Shown here one piece after another: positions 1-7,794 of a stretch of 64,000 bases of DNA. Source of the DNA: a virus; the IMG/VR virus record IMGVR_UViG_3300050821_020196, positions 1-64,000 of that record, one strand, 5' to 3'. Within the stretch, counting starts at the first letter, position 1. Every line of letters starts with the position of its first letter. Under the pieces are notes generated by a model. The model ran no database searches, was not told the DNA's origin, and worked only from the letters and a program-made list of their open reading frames with translations. A program made the position numbers and the translations under genes.

Positions 1-8
1 CTTCGTCG

Positions 9-638
9 ATGGCGAAGAACAATCCCAACAGGCCGCCTAATCAATCATTTCAACAAGGATGCGCACGACTCCGATACACAACCTTTGACAATATCTCCTA
101 TCCGGCTAACCCGGAGGCTTACGTGCCGCTCGTGGTAAGCCTTATGAGCGGCACGGTGCTCTCCGAGAGCTGGGGGCAAGTCCGGGGCGATTACGGGAGG
201 AACGGCATCTTCGATGCCGTCGCCATTATTACCGGGCTAACGGAGACGAAGGATTTCCCCAAGGTTTACCAACTCGTACGAAAGGCGTACGAGGAGTTTA
301 AACGCCTCCCGGCCCTAAGCGAGGCGGAATACCAGCAAAGCGTCGTCGAGGCCGTTTACGAAGCGAAGAAGCGATGCCTCCCCTATTTCCCGGCGAGCCG
401 GGAAACCTTTAGCGCTCGGCAACTATGGGACCCGCTCCCGATCGAGGTCCGGGAGGAGGAGTTCGGGGGAAGTTTCTTCCGGTTTAGCGACTTCCTAAAG
501 GATCTGGCCCGGGAAGATCCGACCGAGGGCCTTTTTCGGGTCGAACGCATCGCGAACGGTCACGGTAGCCGGTTTCGTCTTAGCGGGAACGAGGAGAATA
601 CATCCCAGCATCAGAAACTCCTCTCTTCTAAGGGGTAA
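9..638 (+). CDS. Hypothetical phage protein, possibly 5'-truncated
   Basis: A protein of at least 209 residues with no family I recognise. The frame is open back to the window edge (two serine codons precede the first ATG), so the true start may lie outside. The N-terminal 25 residues are polar and Asn/Pro/Gln-rich; the middle is mixed alpha-helical with a patch of aromatic and charged residues, and the tail is basic and polar. It sits alone before a 330-base non-coding stretch rich in inverted repeats. No membrane segment or signal peptide is visible. It could be the C-terminal part of a larger early protein. Confidence 0.6.
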   Translation: MAKNNPNRPPNQSFQQGCARLRYTTFDNISYPANPEAYVPLVVSLMSGTVLSESWGQVRGDYGRNGIFDAVAIITGLTETKDFPKVYQLVRKAYEEFKRLPALSEAEYQQSVVEAVYEAKKRCLPYFPASRETFSARQLWDPLPIEVREEEFGGSFFRFSDFLKDLAREDPTEGLFRVERIANGHGSRFRLSGNEENTSQHQKLLSSKG

Positions 639-970
639 AAATACATCCCATACCCCAGTAAATGGCATTAGAACCGGAAAAGTACATTCCAGCGACCATA
701 CTTTCCTCTCTTCTATCCCCTATCGTAGTAGGTGTAGCTGTAGTAACGTACGTTTTAGAAATCTTAACGAGGAAAGTATGGTTTCCCCTTTGTTAAGATT
801 TCTAAAACGGGGCCTTACTACCCGCGCCTCCTAACCCGCGATACGGGATAAGCGGTTCGCGGGCTCGCTTCGCGACCACCGCCGCCCCGCTGGCGCGTCA
901 TTCGACTCCCGGAGCACGGGGGAGAAGGGGGTTCGGGAGAATTCTCCCGATCCATGCGAGGAGGGGGGAG
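639..970. other. Intergenic stretch with long inverted repeats
   Basis: No convincing gene is seen. The left half holds a long imperfect hairpin (741-820) and an upstream 13-base segment complementary to the hairpin loop. The right half is GC-rich with short dyads. It separates a plus-strand gene from a minus-strand gene whose 3' ends both point into it, so transcription termination is one plausible role. Confidence 0.6.
741..820 (+). promoter_or_regulatory. Large hairpin with 18-bp perfect arms and possible loop pairing
   Basis: Positions 751-768 and 792-809 are perfect inverted repeats of 18 bases. Flanking 741-746 and 815-820 (TAGTAA and TTACTA) extend the stem after an internal mismatch. 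Inside the loop, GGAAA (771-775) and TTTCC (782-786) can form a further short stem. Bases 769-781 are exactly complementary to 696-708 upstream, giving a competing 13-bp pairing. This looks like a structured RNA or terminator/attenuator, but there is no clear U-tract. Function unknown. Confidence 0.55.
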
Positions 971-1231
971 TTATCCCGGATCGTTATCCCCGTGTAGCTG
1001 GTCATGACGGACGAGGGTCTCCATTAATCGGAGGGCCTCTTTTCCCGGGATGAGTTTTTTGCCGGAGATTGGTTCGTTCGTCTCCGCGTCGTATATCGCG
1101 TAAGCATCGCGATTCTTTAACTGGAAATAACGGTACCCTTTTTCCCGGGCCATTTTTACCAGCTGGTCATGTATTCCATGTCGACCGGCATTCGCTAACC
1201 GGTACTTCAGTTCTTCGATGGAGAGAGGCAT
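971..1231 (-). CDS. Small hypothetical protein
   Basis: An 86-residue soluble protein, rich in charged residues, with no signal peptide or membrane segment. The N-terminal half looks helical (Leu/Ala/Lys/Glu pattern), followed by a Tyr/Phe-rich strand-like section. I do not recognise a family. It is transcribed against the neighbours on both sides. The start ATG at 1231 is the natural first start; the 170-base gap to the divergent glycosyltransferase gene could hold both promoters. Confidence 0.6.
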   Translation of the reverse strand: MPLSIEELKYRLANAGRHGIHDQLVKMAREKGYRYFQLKNRDAYAIYDAETNEPISGKKLIPGKEALRLMETLVRHDQLHGDNDPG

Positions 1232-1401
1232 ATCTCAATTATAACGGTAGCGGAACCGACACCTTTATCCCGGAGCGGCCTTTAATGGCATCCCGGAGGT
1301 GACTCACTTATTCCGCGCTCCGCACCCCGGTTTTAACTAATGGCCCAGTAAGTATGACTGATTGTTCTCCGTCTGCGATGTAAGAGGGTATTTTTCTGGG
1401 T

Positions 1402-2505
1402 ATGACTCCCCCGACCGTCTGCTTAGCCATGATCGTCCGCGACGAGGCCCCGGTTATCCGGCGATGCCTCCTCTCCGTGCTCCCCTTAATCGATACTTTC
1501 GTTATCGTGGATACCGGCTCGACCGACGAGACGCTAAAGATAGCCCGGGAAACGCTAGGGAGCCTCCAGGGCGCGTTTTACGAGCGACCGTGGGTAAACT
1601 TCGCGGTTAACCGTTCGGAGGCGCTAGAATTCGCTTATACGAAGCCGGAGAAGTCGGACTACGTTCTAATTATCGACGCCGACGAGGTGCTTTCCATTCC
1701 GGACGGCTTCGAGCTACCGGTGCTCGATAAGCACGCTTACTCTTTCCCGGTCTACTCCGGCGACATCGTTTATTATAAGATTCAGCTGGTCGATAACTCC
1801 CTCGAATGGGAATACCGGTGCCCGGTGCACGAGTACATCTACTCCCCGCAAGCCTCCTCCGAGGGAGTGCTCGACGGGATACGCACCTTCCGTTATGCCG
1901 ACGGAGCCCGGGCCCGCGATCCCCTGACCTACAAGAAAGACGCTCTCCTCCTCGAAAAGGCGCTCCTAGAGGAGCCGAATAATACCCGTTACGTTTTCTA
2001 CCTGGCCCAGAGTTACCGGGACGCCGGGGAACTCGATCTCGCTCTCCGTTATTACCGGCGGCGGGGCCGGATGGGGGGATGGATCGAGGAGGTCTATTAT
2101 TCGAAGTACCAGGTCGCCGAGCTAAAGGCTCGTCTCGGAGATTCGGCTCCGGAAGTCTTAACCGCTTATCTCGACGCTTTCCGGACTAAGCCGAGCCGTA
2201 TGGAGCCGCTCTACCGGATCGGCCTCTATTATTCTTCTATGGGAGAGTACGATCTCGCCTACCTTTTCCTTTCCCGGGCCATGACGATTCCTTTCCCGGA
2301 GAACGACCGCCTTTACGTCGAGCGGGACCTCTACCGTTTCCTCCTGCCGCTCGAATTCGCGGTTTCCGCTTTTTATGTCGGTTATGATGACGAGGCCCTC
2401 GACGTTTACGATGCTCTTCTCGCGGAAAGGGAACTCCCCGATCCGCTCCGGGCGCTCGGAGAACGTAATCGGAAATTTAGTCTCGACCGGCTCGGGAGTT
2501 TCTAG
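1402..2505 (+). CDS. Family 2 glycosyltransferase with TPR-like C-terminal half
   Basis: A 367-residue protein. The N-terminus has the GT-A fold start seen in GT2 enzymes: a short beta strand followed by MIVRDE, then VDTGSTD around residues 36-42, and an IDADE metal-binding motif (a DXD variant) near residues 93-97. From about residue 180 the protein becomes helical with repeated Tyr/Ala/Leu spacing, as in tetratricopeptide repeats. This GT2-plus-TPR layout is known in bacterial and phage enzymes that glycosylate proteins or surface glycans. The acceptor here is unknown: host surface, virion protein or modified DNA are all possible. It converges with the minus-strand gene at 2509, with stops 3 bases apart. 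Confidence 0.85.
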   Translation: MTPPTVCLAMIVRDEAPVIRRCLLSVLPLIDTFVIVDTGSTDETLKIARETLGSLQGAFYERPWVNFAVNRSEALEFAYTKPEKSDYVLIIDADEVLSIPDGFELPVLDKHAYSFPVYSGDIVYYKIQLVDNSLEWEYRCPVHEYIYSPQASSEGVLDGIRTFRYADGARARDPLTYKKDALLLEKALLEEPNNTRYVFYLAQSYRDAGELDLALRYYRRRGRMGGWIEEVYYSKYQVAELKARLGDSAPEVLTAYLDAFRTKPSRMEPLYRIGLYYSSMGEYDLAYLFLSRAMTIPFPENDRLYVERDLYRFLLPLEFAVSAFYVGYDDEALDVYDALLAERELPDPLRALGERNRKFSLDRLGSF

Positions 2506-2508
2506 CTC

Positions 2509-3204
2509 TTAGACGAACTCCCAATCGTGCTTTAGCGGCAAGGGAGGGTAACCGATCGATTTAACCGGTACGATGTAGCCCGGTTTCGCCTTCGGATAGA
2601 AGAAGAGTTTCCCCGCTACCCTCTCCATGCTTTCGAGGAGATGCATAATCGAGGATTCCATGCAGTGGATTTCCCGGGCCGTCTTTAGGTAGGGGACGTG
2701 GTCGAGGAGGCTCTCCGTAAAGGGCGGTCGGTAACCCTCGACCGGTACGACGTAACCCCGGGAGGCGTCGTCGTGGACGAAGATCTCCGGGCCCTCGACC
2801 GGCTCGATTTCCCGGGCGAGCGCGGTTATCGGGCAATAATCCCAGCGAGCGCTAAAGGGAGTGCCTCCCTTTACCCCGAAGCCCCGGTACCAGGCCATGG
2901 GCGGCCCGAAAAGAGTGTATTTCGGGTAGAGTTCCCGCACCTTCGGGTCGCCGGTAAAGACGGCATCCGTAACTTGGATGCCGGGATAGTTGCGGTAGAA
3001 GGCGCTTACCGAGGCCCGCCATTTCGAGGAGCAGTTAACCCGGATCGGCTCCCCGCGTTTTAGATGGGCGTAGACCGCGCCCCCGCTAATGATAATGCTA
3101 TCGCCGAGAGCGAGGCCGTCGAGTTCGTGCGGGAAGAGGGGAGGAGCGGCGTTCACCGCGATAAATACTACTCCCGATTCGGACCGTGAAGTTGATAAAT
3201 TCAA
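2509..3204 (-). CDS. Hypothetical protein, weakly like GT9-type glycosyltransferases
   Basis: A 231-residue protein. The stretch around residues 30-75 (LGDSIIISGG, then a strand ending NYPGIQV) resembles the Rossmann start of ADP-heptose-type GT-B transferases, and a later HCMESS segment near residue 180 resembles their nucleotide-sugar-binding C-terminal region. The match is by eye only and the protein is shorter than typical GT9 enzymes (about 350 residues). It lies beside a clear GT2 gene on the opposite strand, which makes a role in glycosylation reasonable but unproven. Confidence 0.65.
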   Translation of the reverse strand: MNLSTSRSESGVVFIAVNAAPPLFPHELDGLALGDSIIISGGAVYAHLKRGEPIRVNCSSKWRASVSAFYRNYPGIQVTDAVFTGDPKVRELYPKYTLFGPPMAWYRGFGVKGGTPFSARWDYCPITALAREIEPVEGPEIFVHDDASRGYVVPVEGYRPPFTESLLDHVPYLKTAREIHCMESSIMHLLESMERVAGKLFFYPKAKPGYIVPVKSIGYPPLPLKHDWEFV

Positions 3205-3293
3205 TATCCCTATCGATACACTAACTGGATGTTTTACAAGAACTAACTTAATCCATTAACTTTCTCGTTAAAATACCCTTAGATTCTCCTTTA

Positions 3294-3306
3294 CTATACC
3301 GTATAG
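3294..3306. promoter_or_regulatory. Dyad CTATACCGTATAG in AT-rich promoter region
   Basis: A perfect 6-base dyad around a central C, followed by a second half-site (CTATACC) near 3323. It lies in an AT-rich 142-base gap between the divergent genes at 3204 and 3347, where promoters are expected. This is consistent with an operator; the regulator is not identified. Confidence 0.4.
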
Positions 3307-3346
3307 CGAACGTACTACCTTCCTATACCGCAAAGTTAATAAACGA

Positions 3347-4432
3347 ATGCACCTCTTCGACCCCAAATTAATGGGCAAAGTCCGCCGGGCTTACAGGAAG
3401 GCTGGGATCGACCCGACGGAGGAGCAAGCCTCCGCTTTCTTAGACGAACTCCTTACTTTAAACGTGCCGGTGCTTAACCGTAGCTCCTCCCGAATCGCTA
3501 AGGTTCTCCGGGGAGAGGTCCCCATAGCTAGTTTAATCGCCTCCGCTTCGGCGGCCCCCAATAGCCCCGTAGGGCGCGTTACGAGCGTTTCCGCTCTCGC
3601 GACCCGTTCGGCGGGGGAAAGCATCCAGGAGAAGCTCCGCAAGGCCCTTCTCGTCCTTCTCGAAGAGCACCGGGTCGCCGGAACGATCCCTACCTCCGCC
3701 CGCTTCCTTTTTTACGAGTTGGTCGCTCGGGGCATTATAAGCAAAAAGGTGGAAAACGGGCGGGCCGATTCGCCCATGTCGAAGGCGCTTACCACCCTCC
3801 GCAAGCGGGGGGAGATCCCTTGGAGCTGGATCGCCGACGAGACGAGATCGGTTACCGATTTCCGGGGCGTAACCTCGGTTAAAGTGGGGGTTTTCGATAC
3901 CCTAGACGGTATTCGGCTCGATCTTTGGGATAAGGAAGCCCCGTTTATCCTAACCGAGAGCCGCTCCCTAGCCGGGGTTCTTCATGGTTTAGCTTACCAG
4001 TACGGGGTGCAGATCGCGGCGACCAATGGTCAGTGCCAAGGGTTCTTGCATACCGATGTCGCCCCCGCCCTCCATGCCGACGCGATCGTTCTCTACTTCG
4101 GCGACCTCGATCTTTGCGGCGGCGACATCGAGGGGAATAACCGCTCGGTTCTAGAGTCGATCGTGGGCCCTCTCCAATGGGAACGTCTCGCCCTAACCCC
4201 GGCTCAGGTACGGCAATACAGCCTTCCGAGCATTACGAAAACGGATAAGCGCTTTAAGGCCGGGGGCGGCGTTCACCAAGCGGTCGAAACGGAGGCCCTT
4301 AGCCAGAGCGTTATCGTGCAAATTCTCGAAGACCGCCTCCTCGCGCTTCTCCCGGAGCCGCTAGAGGATGTAAACGCCCGGGCCGACGCGGAGCGGGAGA
4401 TTATCCGTAAAGTTTTAGAGGATAACCTATAA
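3347..4432 (+). CDS. Toprim protein resembling topoisomerase VI subunit A / Spo11
   Basis: A 361-residue protein. Residues 110-170 resemble the winged-helix region of TopoVI-A relatives: TSARFLFYELV with Tyr123 where the strand-cleaving tyrosine would sit, then a segment reading GEIPWSWIADETR. Residues 200-265 look like a Toprim domain: Glu204 in ILTESRS and the acidic pair in YFGDLDLCG (Asp253, Asp255). The stretch LALTPAQVRQYSLP that follows is typical of this phage/actinobacterial TopoVI-A-like family. No B subunit (GHKL ATPase) gene is present nearby. Such proteins may cut or nick DNA, but biochemical roles are not settled. AT-rich upstream region with a dyad operator. Confidence 0.75.
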   Translation: MHLFDPKLMGKVRRAYRKAGIDPTEEQASAFLDELLTLNVPVLNRSSSRIAKVLRGEVPIASLIASASAAPNSPVGRVTSVSALATRSAGESIQEKLRKALLVLLEEHRVAGTIPTSARFLFYELVARGIISKKVENGRADSPMSKALTTLRKRGEIPWSWIADETRSVTDFRGVTSVKVGVFDTLDGIRLDLWDKEAPFILTESRSLAGVLHGLAYQYGVQIAATNGQCQGFLHTDVAPALHADAIVLYFGDLDLCGGDIEGNNRSVLESIVGPLQWERLALTPAQVRQYSLPSITKTDKRFKAGGGVHQAVETEALSQSVIVQILEDRLLALLPEPLEDVNARADAEREIIRKVLEDNL

Positions 4433-4543
4433 GCGAAATACCACCACTGTTCCTTTCCGAGCATGAGGTAAAGGAAAATGAAATCCTTTCGACGGGCTAA
4501 AGGTTAAAACGAGCCACGGTGAAAAATGAGTGACGATTAATTT

Positions 4544-4759
4544 ATGAATGACGATTTAACTGAAATGATAACGAAAAGCGATCTTCAGGAGCTAAGAACC
4601 TGGGTGATTAAGCGGGAGATAAAAGCCATCTGGTGGTTCGCTTATATCATGCTGGGCTTTTGGGCGATGATCCTCTTCTCGGCCTGGGTTCTCGTTAACG
4701 TAACAACTTTCTCCCTTAATTGGAGAATGGACGAACTTTTGTCCCGCTTAGCTAAATGA
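4544..4759 (+). CDS. Small single-pass membrane protein
   Basis: A 71-residue protein with a charged N-terminal 28 residues, one hydrophobic segment at about residues 29-52 (Trp/Phe/Ile/Leu-rich) and a short polar tail. The layout (helical soluble N-terminus then one membrane span) is common among phage accessory proteins. No family recognised. It could be an inner-membrane moron protein or part of superinfection exclusion, but nothing specific supports that. Confidence 0.65.
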   Translation: MNDDLTEMITKSDLQELRTWVIKREIKAIWWFAYIMLGFWAMILFSAWVLVNVTTFSLNWRMDELLSRLAK

Positions 4760-4846
4760 GTTTTTAGGAGGCAAATTTAACGGACGCCTCCGCACGCCCG
4801 GGAAGAGAAGCGGAAGGTTTCGCATGGAGGCGAAAAATCCTACGAA

Positions 4847-5515
4847 ATGAACCTCGATATGCGAAATAAGATAAGAACCCTGTTTATGGCCGCGCTCGGC
4901 CTGGTAATGAGCGCACAGATGACCTTCAGCGCCTCTCCGGCGGCTTCCGGCGGGAATACGGTCATCTCCTACCTCCCCTATACGATAACCGCTCCCGGGA
5001 CCTACGTTCTAAAAGCGAATCTAAGCTACCCGAGCGACGGCAACGTGCCTCCGGCGATAACCGTCGGTCCCAATCTAACCGGCCCGGTAACGCTCGACTT
5101 AAAAAACTTTTCCCTTATCGGTTCCGGGCTCTACATCGGCTCGGTTACCGGGATCGTGGTACCCCGGGGTAACCAGTTTACTATAACCGTGCAAAACGGG
5201 ACGGTAACGAAATTCGATTGCGGGATCTCCGCGACGGACGCGGGCAATCTTACGCTAAAGAACATAAACTTTACCAGTAATACGGAGGGGCTCGTCTTTA
5301 CCCGGGTCGGGGGAGCGACGGTTACGAATTGCGCCTTCGTCGGACCGGCTCCGGATTGCAACGGGATTATCGATTCCGGTTCGGACGGAGCGGTTAACCT
5401 CTACGACTCGGTTACTTTCTCGAAGATCGACCACCCGCTTATCGTCGGCGGCACGCAGGACGACGGCGCGTTTACCTTAAATTTTAAGGCCACCCCGGTT
5501 AAGGCGACAAAATAA
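4847..5515 (+). CDS. Secreted beta-helix-like protein, paralogue of 6193-6879
   Basis: A 222-residue protein with a signal peptide (basic start, hydrophobic core to about residue 28, then SAS-like cleavage region). The mature part carries YLPYTITAPGTYVL, then repeated strand-turn patterns with Asn, Gly and Val (LDLKNFSLIG, ITVQNGTVTKF, LTLKNINF, ATVTNCAF) typical of right-handed parallel beta-helices. It shares the same start of the mature domain with the protein at 6193. It sits in a block of three separately terminated secreted genes in the prophage, suggesting lysogenic-conversion cargo expressed from the host. Ligand or substrate unknown; no catalytic motif of polysaccharide lyases is evident. 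Confidence 0.75.
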   Translation: MNLDMRNKIRTLFMAALGLVMSAQMTFSASPAASGGNTVISYLPYTITAPGTYVLKANLSYPSDGNVPPAITVGPNLTGPVTLDLKNFSLIGSGLYIGSVTGIVVPRGNQFTITVQNGTVTKFDCGISATDAGNLTLKNINFTSNTEGLVFTRVGGATVTNCAFVGPAPDCNGIIDSGSDGAVNLYDSVTFSKIDHPLIVGGTQDDGAFTLNFKATPVKATK

Positions 5516-5534
5516 TCTCCCCTAAACCCTCGAT

Positions 5535-5583
5535 CGGGGGCCGGTGCGAAGTTTTTCTCGCCCGGCTCCCGGTCCCCTTTTTT
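5535..5583 (+). terminator. Imperfect hairpin followed by T-run
   Basis: A GC-rich imperfect stem (about 11 bp with bulges) ends in a C/T-rich run with six T residues just before the next gene's start at 5588. It fits an intrinsic terminator for the secreted protein gene ending at 5515. Confidence 0.6.
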
Positions 5584-5587
5584 CTCT

Positions 5588-6133
5588 ATGATAAAGCAAA
5601 CCCTACTGGCCCTCGCGAGCCTCGCAATCGCGATTACGGCGCAAGCCGCTCCTCCTTTTCCCGTCTCTACTTCTACGGCAACGCCGGTTAACGTCGTAGA
5701 TGCACGTAACGCGGTCTTGCAACAAATAACCGTTACCGCAACCGGGACCGGAACTCCAACTAGCGCGGGGTCCGGAACCGGGACCGCATCGGTGCCTATT
5801 CCGGCGGGTAAAATTTTCGTGCTAGAATTCGTTTCGTTTTCTTTTTCGTTACCGTCTACACCCAGCGGCGAAAGCCTTAACGTTAAAAGTTTATCTTTAA
5901 GCGTCAATGGTCCCCACCTAGACGGTTCCACGGGTCCGGTCGAATACCAATTACCAATACCTTCTAATAGTGCTGGTGTTGATGCTTCTTTCTCCTTTGC
6001 TAGCAATCAAGTACTCCGCCTCTACGCGCAACCGGGAACGACGATCGACGTCCATCTTACGGTGCAAAGTGCCGGGGGCCCGCTATCGGCGTCCGCCTCC
6101 GTCTCCCTTTGCGGTTATCTCGTCAACAAATAA
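5588..6133 (+). CDS. Secreted hypothetical beta-rich protein
   Basis: A 181-residue protein with a clear signal peptide: MIKQ start, Ala/Leu core and an AQA-A cleavage site near residue 20. The mature protein is Thr/Ser/Val/Gly-rich with alternating strand patterns, and a near-C-terminal Cys. It looks like a jelly-roll or immunoglobulin-like beta sandwich, but I do not recognise a family. The signal peptide is close to that of the protein at 6193, and the gene lies between the two beta-helix paralogues with its own terminator, so it is probably part of the same cargo block. Confidence 0.7.
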   Translation: MIKQTLLALASLAIAITAQAAPPFPVSTSTATPVNVVDARNAVLQQITVTATGTGTPTSAGSGTGTASVPIPAGKIFVLEFVSFSFSLPSTPSGESLNVKSLSLSVNGPHLDGSTGPVEYQLPIPSNSAGVDASFSFASNQVLRLYAQPGTTIDVHLTVQSAGGPLSASASVSLCGYLVNK

Positions 6134-6151
6134 GTCTCCTCCCCGGAAGAG

Positions 6152-6172
6152 CCCCGCTCCGGCGGGGTTTTT
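6152..6172 (+). terminator. Intrinsic terminator
   Basis: Perfect 6-bp GC stem (CCCCGC / GCGGGG) with a 4-base loop and a following run of five T. Ends the transcript of the gene at 5588-6133. Confidence 0.85.
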
Positions 6173-6192
6173 CTTAGGAAATTAATCCTGAT

Positions 6193-6879
6193 ATGCTTAA
6201 AAAACTCCTTTTCTCTTTAATGGCCTTCGCGAGCCTCGCACTTACGGCGCAAGCCGCTCCCCCGGAAACCATCTCCTATCTACCTTTTACAATCTCCGCC
6301 CCGGGCACTTACATTTTAGCTAGGGATCTAACATTCTCTAATAGCGGCTCGGCGATTAATATCTCTTTCGGCCCTTCCGGTCCCGTAGTTATCGATTTTA
6401 AAGGCCACACTATTACCGGTCCCGGATTTATCACCGCTCCCGGTTTAAATTTTCAAAGTACGGCAATAACGGTAGGGGGAGAAAATCTTTACCCGATTAC
6501 CATCCGGAACGGTACCCTCTCCAATTTCGAAGGCGGTATAAGGACCGCTGGCGGTTGTAGTGCCACTAATAATCTTACCATCGAATCGATGATCTTTAAC
6601 CTTCCTACGAGCCATGGTGCGTTCGGTTCGGGCGGTTCGGGAGTTTCTTTCGACGGTGCGTCTAATTGTCGCGTTAAAAATTGTACCTTTAACGCGGTAA
6701 GCACCGATCCCTCCGGAAGTTCCGGAATAGGGGATAACGATCCGCAAGGGGGCAATAGCTACGAGAACAATACCTTTAACGGCGTCTCGGCCCCCTTTTC
6801 CATTACCACCGATTTCGACTGTGGCATAGACCAGATAGTTCTCGATGCTAAGTACCGTCCGGAAAAACCGAAGCGATAG
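6193..6879 (+). CDS. Secreted beta-helix-like protein, paralogue of 4847-5515
   Basis: A 228-residue protein with a signal peptide (MLKK start, hydrophobic core, AQA-A cleavage site at about residue 21). The mature domain begins ISYLPFTISAPGTYIL, closely matching its neighbour at 4847, and continues with beta-helix-like repeats (VVIDFKGHTITG, ITIRNGTLSNF, LTIESMIF, CRVKNCTF). Two Cys-containing turns may form a disulfide. Likely exported to periplasm or surface. No enzyme active site recognised; carbohydrate binding or adhesion would be typical for such folds. Confidence 0.75.
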   Translation: MLKKLLFSLMAFASLALTAQAAPPETISYLPFTISAPGTYILARDLTFSNSGSAINISFGPSGPVVIDFKGHTITGPGFITAPGLNFQSTAITVGGENLYPITIRNGTLSNFEGGIRTAGGCSATNNLTIESMIFNLPTSHGAFGSGGSGVSFDGASNCRVKNCTFNAVSTDPSGSSGIGDNDPQGGNSYENNTFNGVSAPFSITTDFDCGIDQIVLDAKYRPEKPKR

Positions 6880-6895
6880 TACCCGATAAAAGAAA

Positions 6896-6940
6896 CGGCT
6901 CTCGATCTAACCTCACCCGAGGAAGCGAGAGCCGCTTTTC
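6896..6940 (+). terminator. Intrinsic terminator
   Basis: Perfect 9-bp stem (CGGCTCTCG at 6896-6904 with CGAGAGCCG at 6926-6934) followed by a short T-run. A closely similar stem recurs at 9602-9646. Confidence 0.75.
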
Positions 6941-7120
6941 GATATAATTAATAACTAATAAGGTTCCTTTTTATAGAACGAAACCGCTTCTCGTGCATCT
7001 CCTCTTTTTCCTTTTTCTTCTCTTTATCCTGGCGACGTCCCGGATGCGGAGTTGCGGTTGTTTAATTTTGCTTCTTCTAATCGTTCTCCTATCCGGTATA
7101 GTAACCTCGCACTCGCATTT

Positions 7121-7336
7121 ATGAAAGAAGAAAAGGAAAAGGAATCCCCGGAAACCGCCGTTCCGAAAGGGGTAAGCGCTTACATGCGCAAGCTCGCCCG
7201 CAAGTCGCACGCCGCCCGTAAAGGCACCCCGAAGGCGATCGCTCACGCGAAGGACATGGCTTTAAAGAGCGCGGCGGCCCGTAAGAAGCGGGCGGAGGAA
7301 CGCCGCTTAGCCGGGACGACTCCGGAGGCGGCGTAA
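7121..7336 (+). CDS. Small basic protein, possibly nucleic-acid binding
   Basis: A 71-residue protein beginning MKEEKEKE, then a strongly basic, Ala/Lys/Arg-rich helix-forming body (about residues 18-62). The composition resembles histone-like or DNA-binding phage proteins; no specific family seen. An earlier in-frame start at 7052 exists, but the ATG at 7121 gives a better composition and follows an AT-containing leader. It is the first of a tight run of small plus-strand genes. Confidence 0.6.
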   Translation: MKEEKEKESPETAVPKGVSAYMRKLARKSHAARKGTPKAIAHAKDMALKSAAARKKRAEERRLAGTTPEAA

Positions 7337-7348
7337 TTAAATGCCGGA

Positions 7349-7561
7349 ATGTATACTTGGGCGAATGCCATGGTCCAATTCGACTACGACCCGGATAGCG
7401 GCCTCGTAACTCTTTGCGAGGTTATTAACGGGGAGCGGATTCGAACCATCGAGAGCCGTTACATCGAGCGCAATCTAAGCAAGAAGCAATTCTTCGATAA
7501 ACTTATAGAGGCGGTAAAATGCACCCCGGAAGAAGTGACATTGAAGGATTTAAAGGATTAG
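7349..7561 (+). CDS. Small hypothetical protein
   Basis: A 70-residue soluble protein with beta-rich first half (VQFDYDPDSGLVTLCEVINGERI) and a helical, charged second half. A GTAATTA heptamer lies at 7333-7339, 9 bases upstream of the start. It overlaps the next gene by 43 bases, an unusually long overlap, so one of the two starts may be wrong. Confidence 0.5.
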   Translation: MYTWANAMVQFDYDPDSGLVTLCEVINGERIRTIESRYIERNLSKKQFFDKLIEAVKCTPEEVTLKDLKD

Positions 7562-7794
7562 AGAACCTCGATCCCGGAGAGACCTATTCTTTTACCGGCG
7601 AACAGCTGGCCATGTTCATTCGCGGCTCCGTCGGGATCGCTAATGAGCTTTATACTAAGATGGGGACCGGCAACGACGAGGCGGTTTACCGGGAAACGAT
7701 CATGATGCAAATGGAGGGCCTCCTCGTCGAGCGGGAACTCGTCCGGCGCGGCATCGTAAAGAACCCTAAGCACCAACTCTATCCGCTCCCTTGA
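7519..7794 (+). CDS. Small hypothetical protein
   Basis: A 91-residue protein, acidic to neutral, mainly helical (GEQLAMFIRGSVGIANELYTKM and following). No family recognised. The start overlaps the preceding gene, and the stop overlaps the start of the downstream glycosyltransferase by 4 bases (7791-7794), a usual sign of translational coupling. Confidence 0.55.
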   Translation: MHPGRSDIEGFKGLENLDPGETYSFTGEQLAMFIRGSVGIANELYTKMGTGNDEAVYRETIMMQMEGLLVERELVRRGIVKNPKHQLYPLP

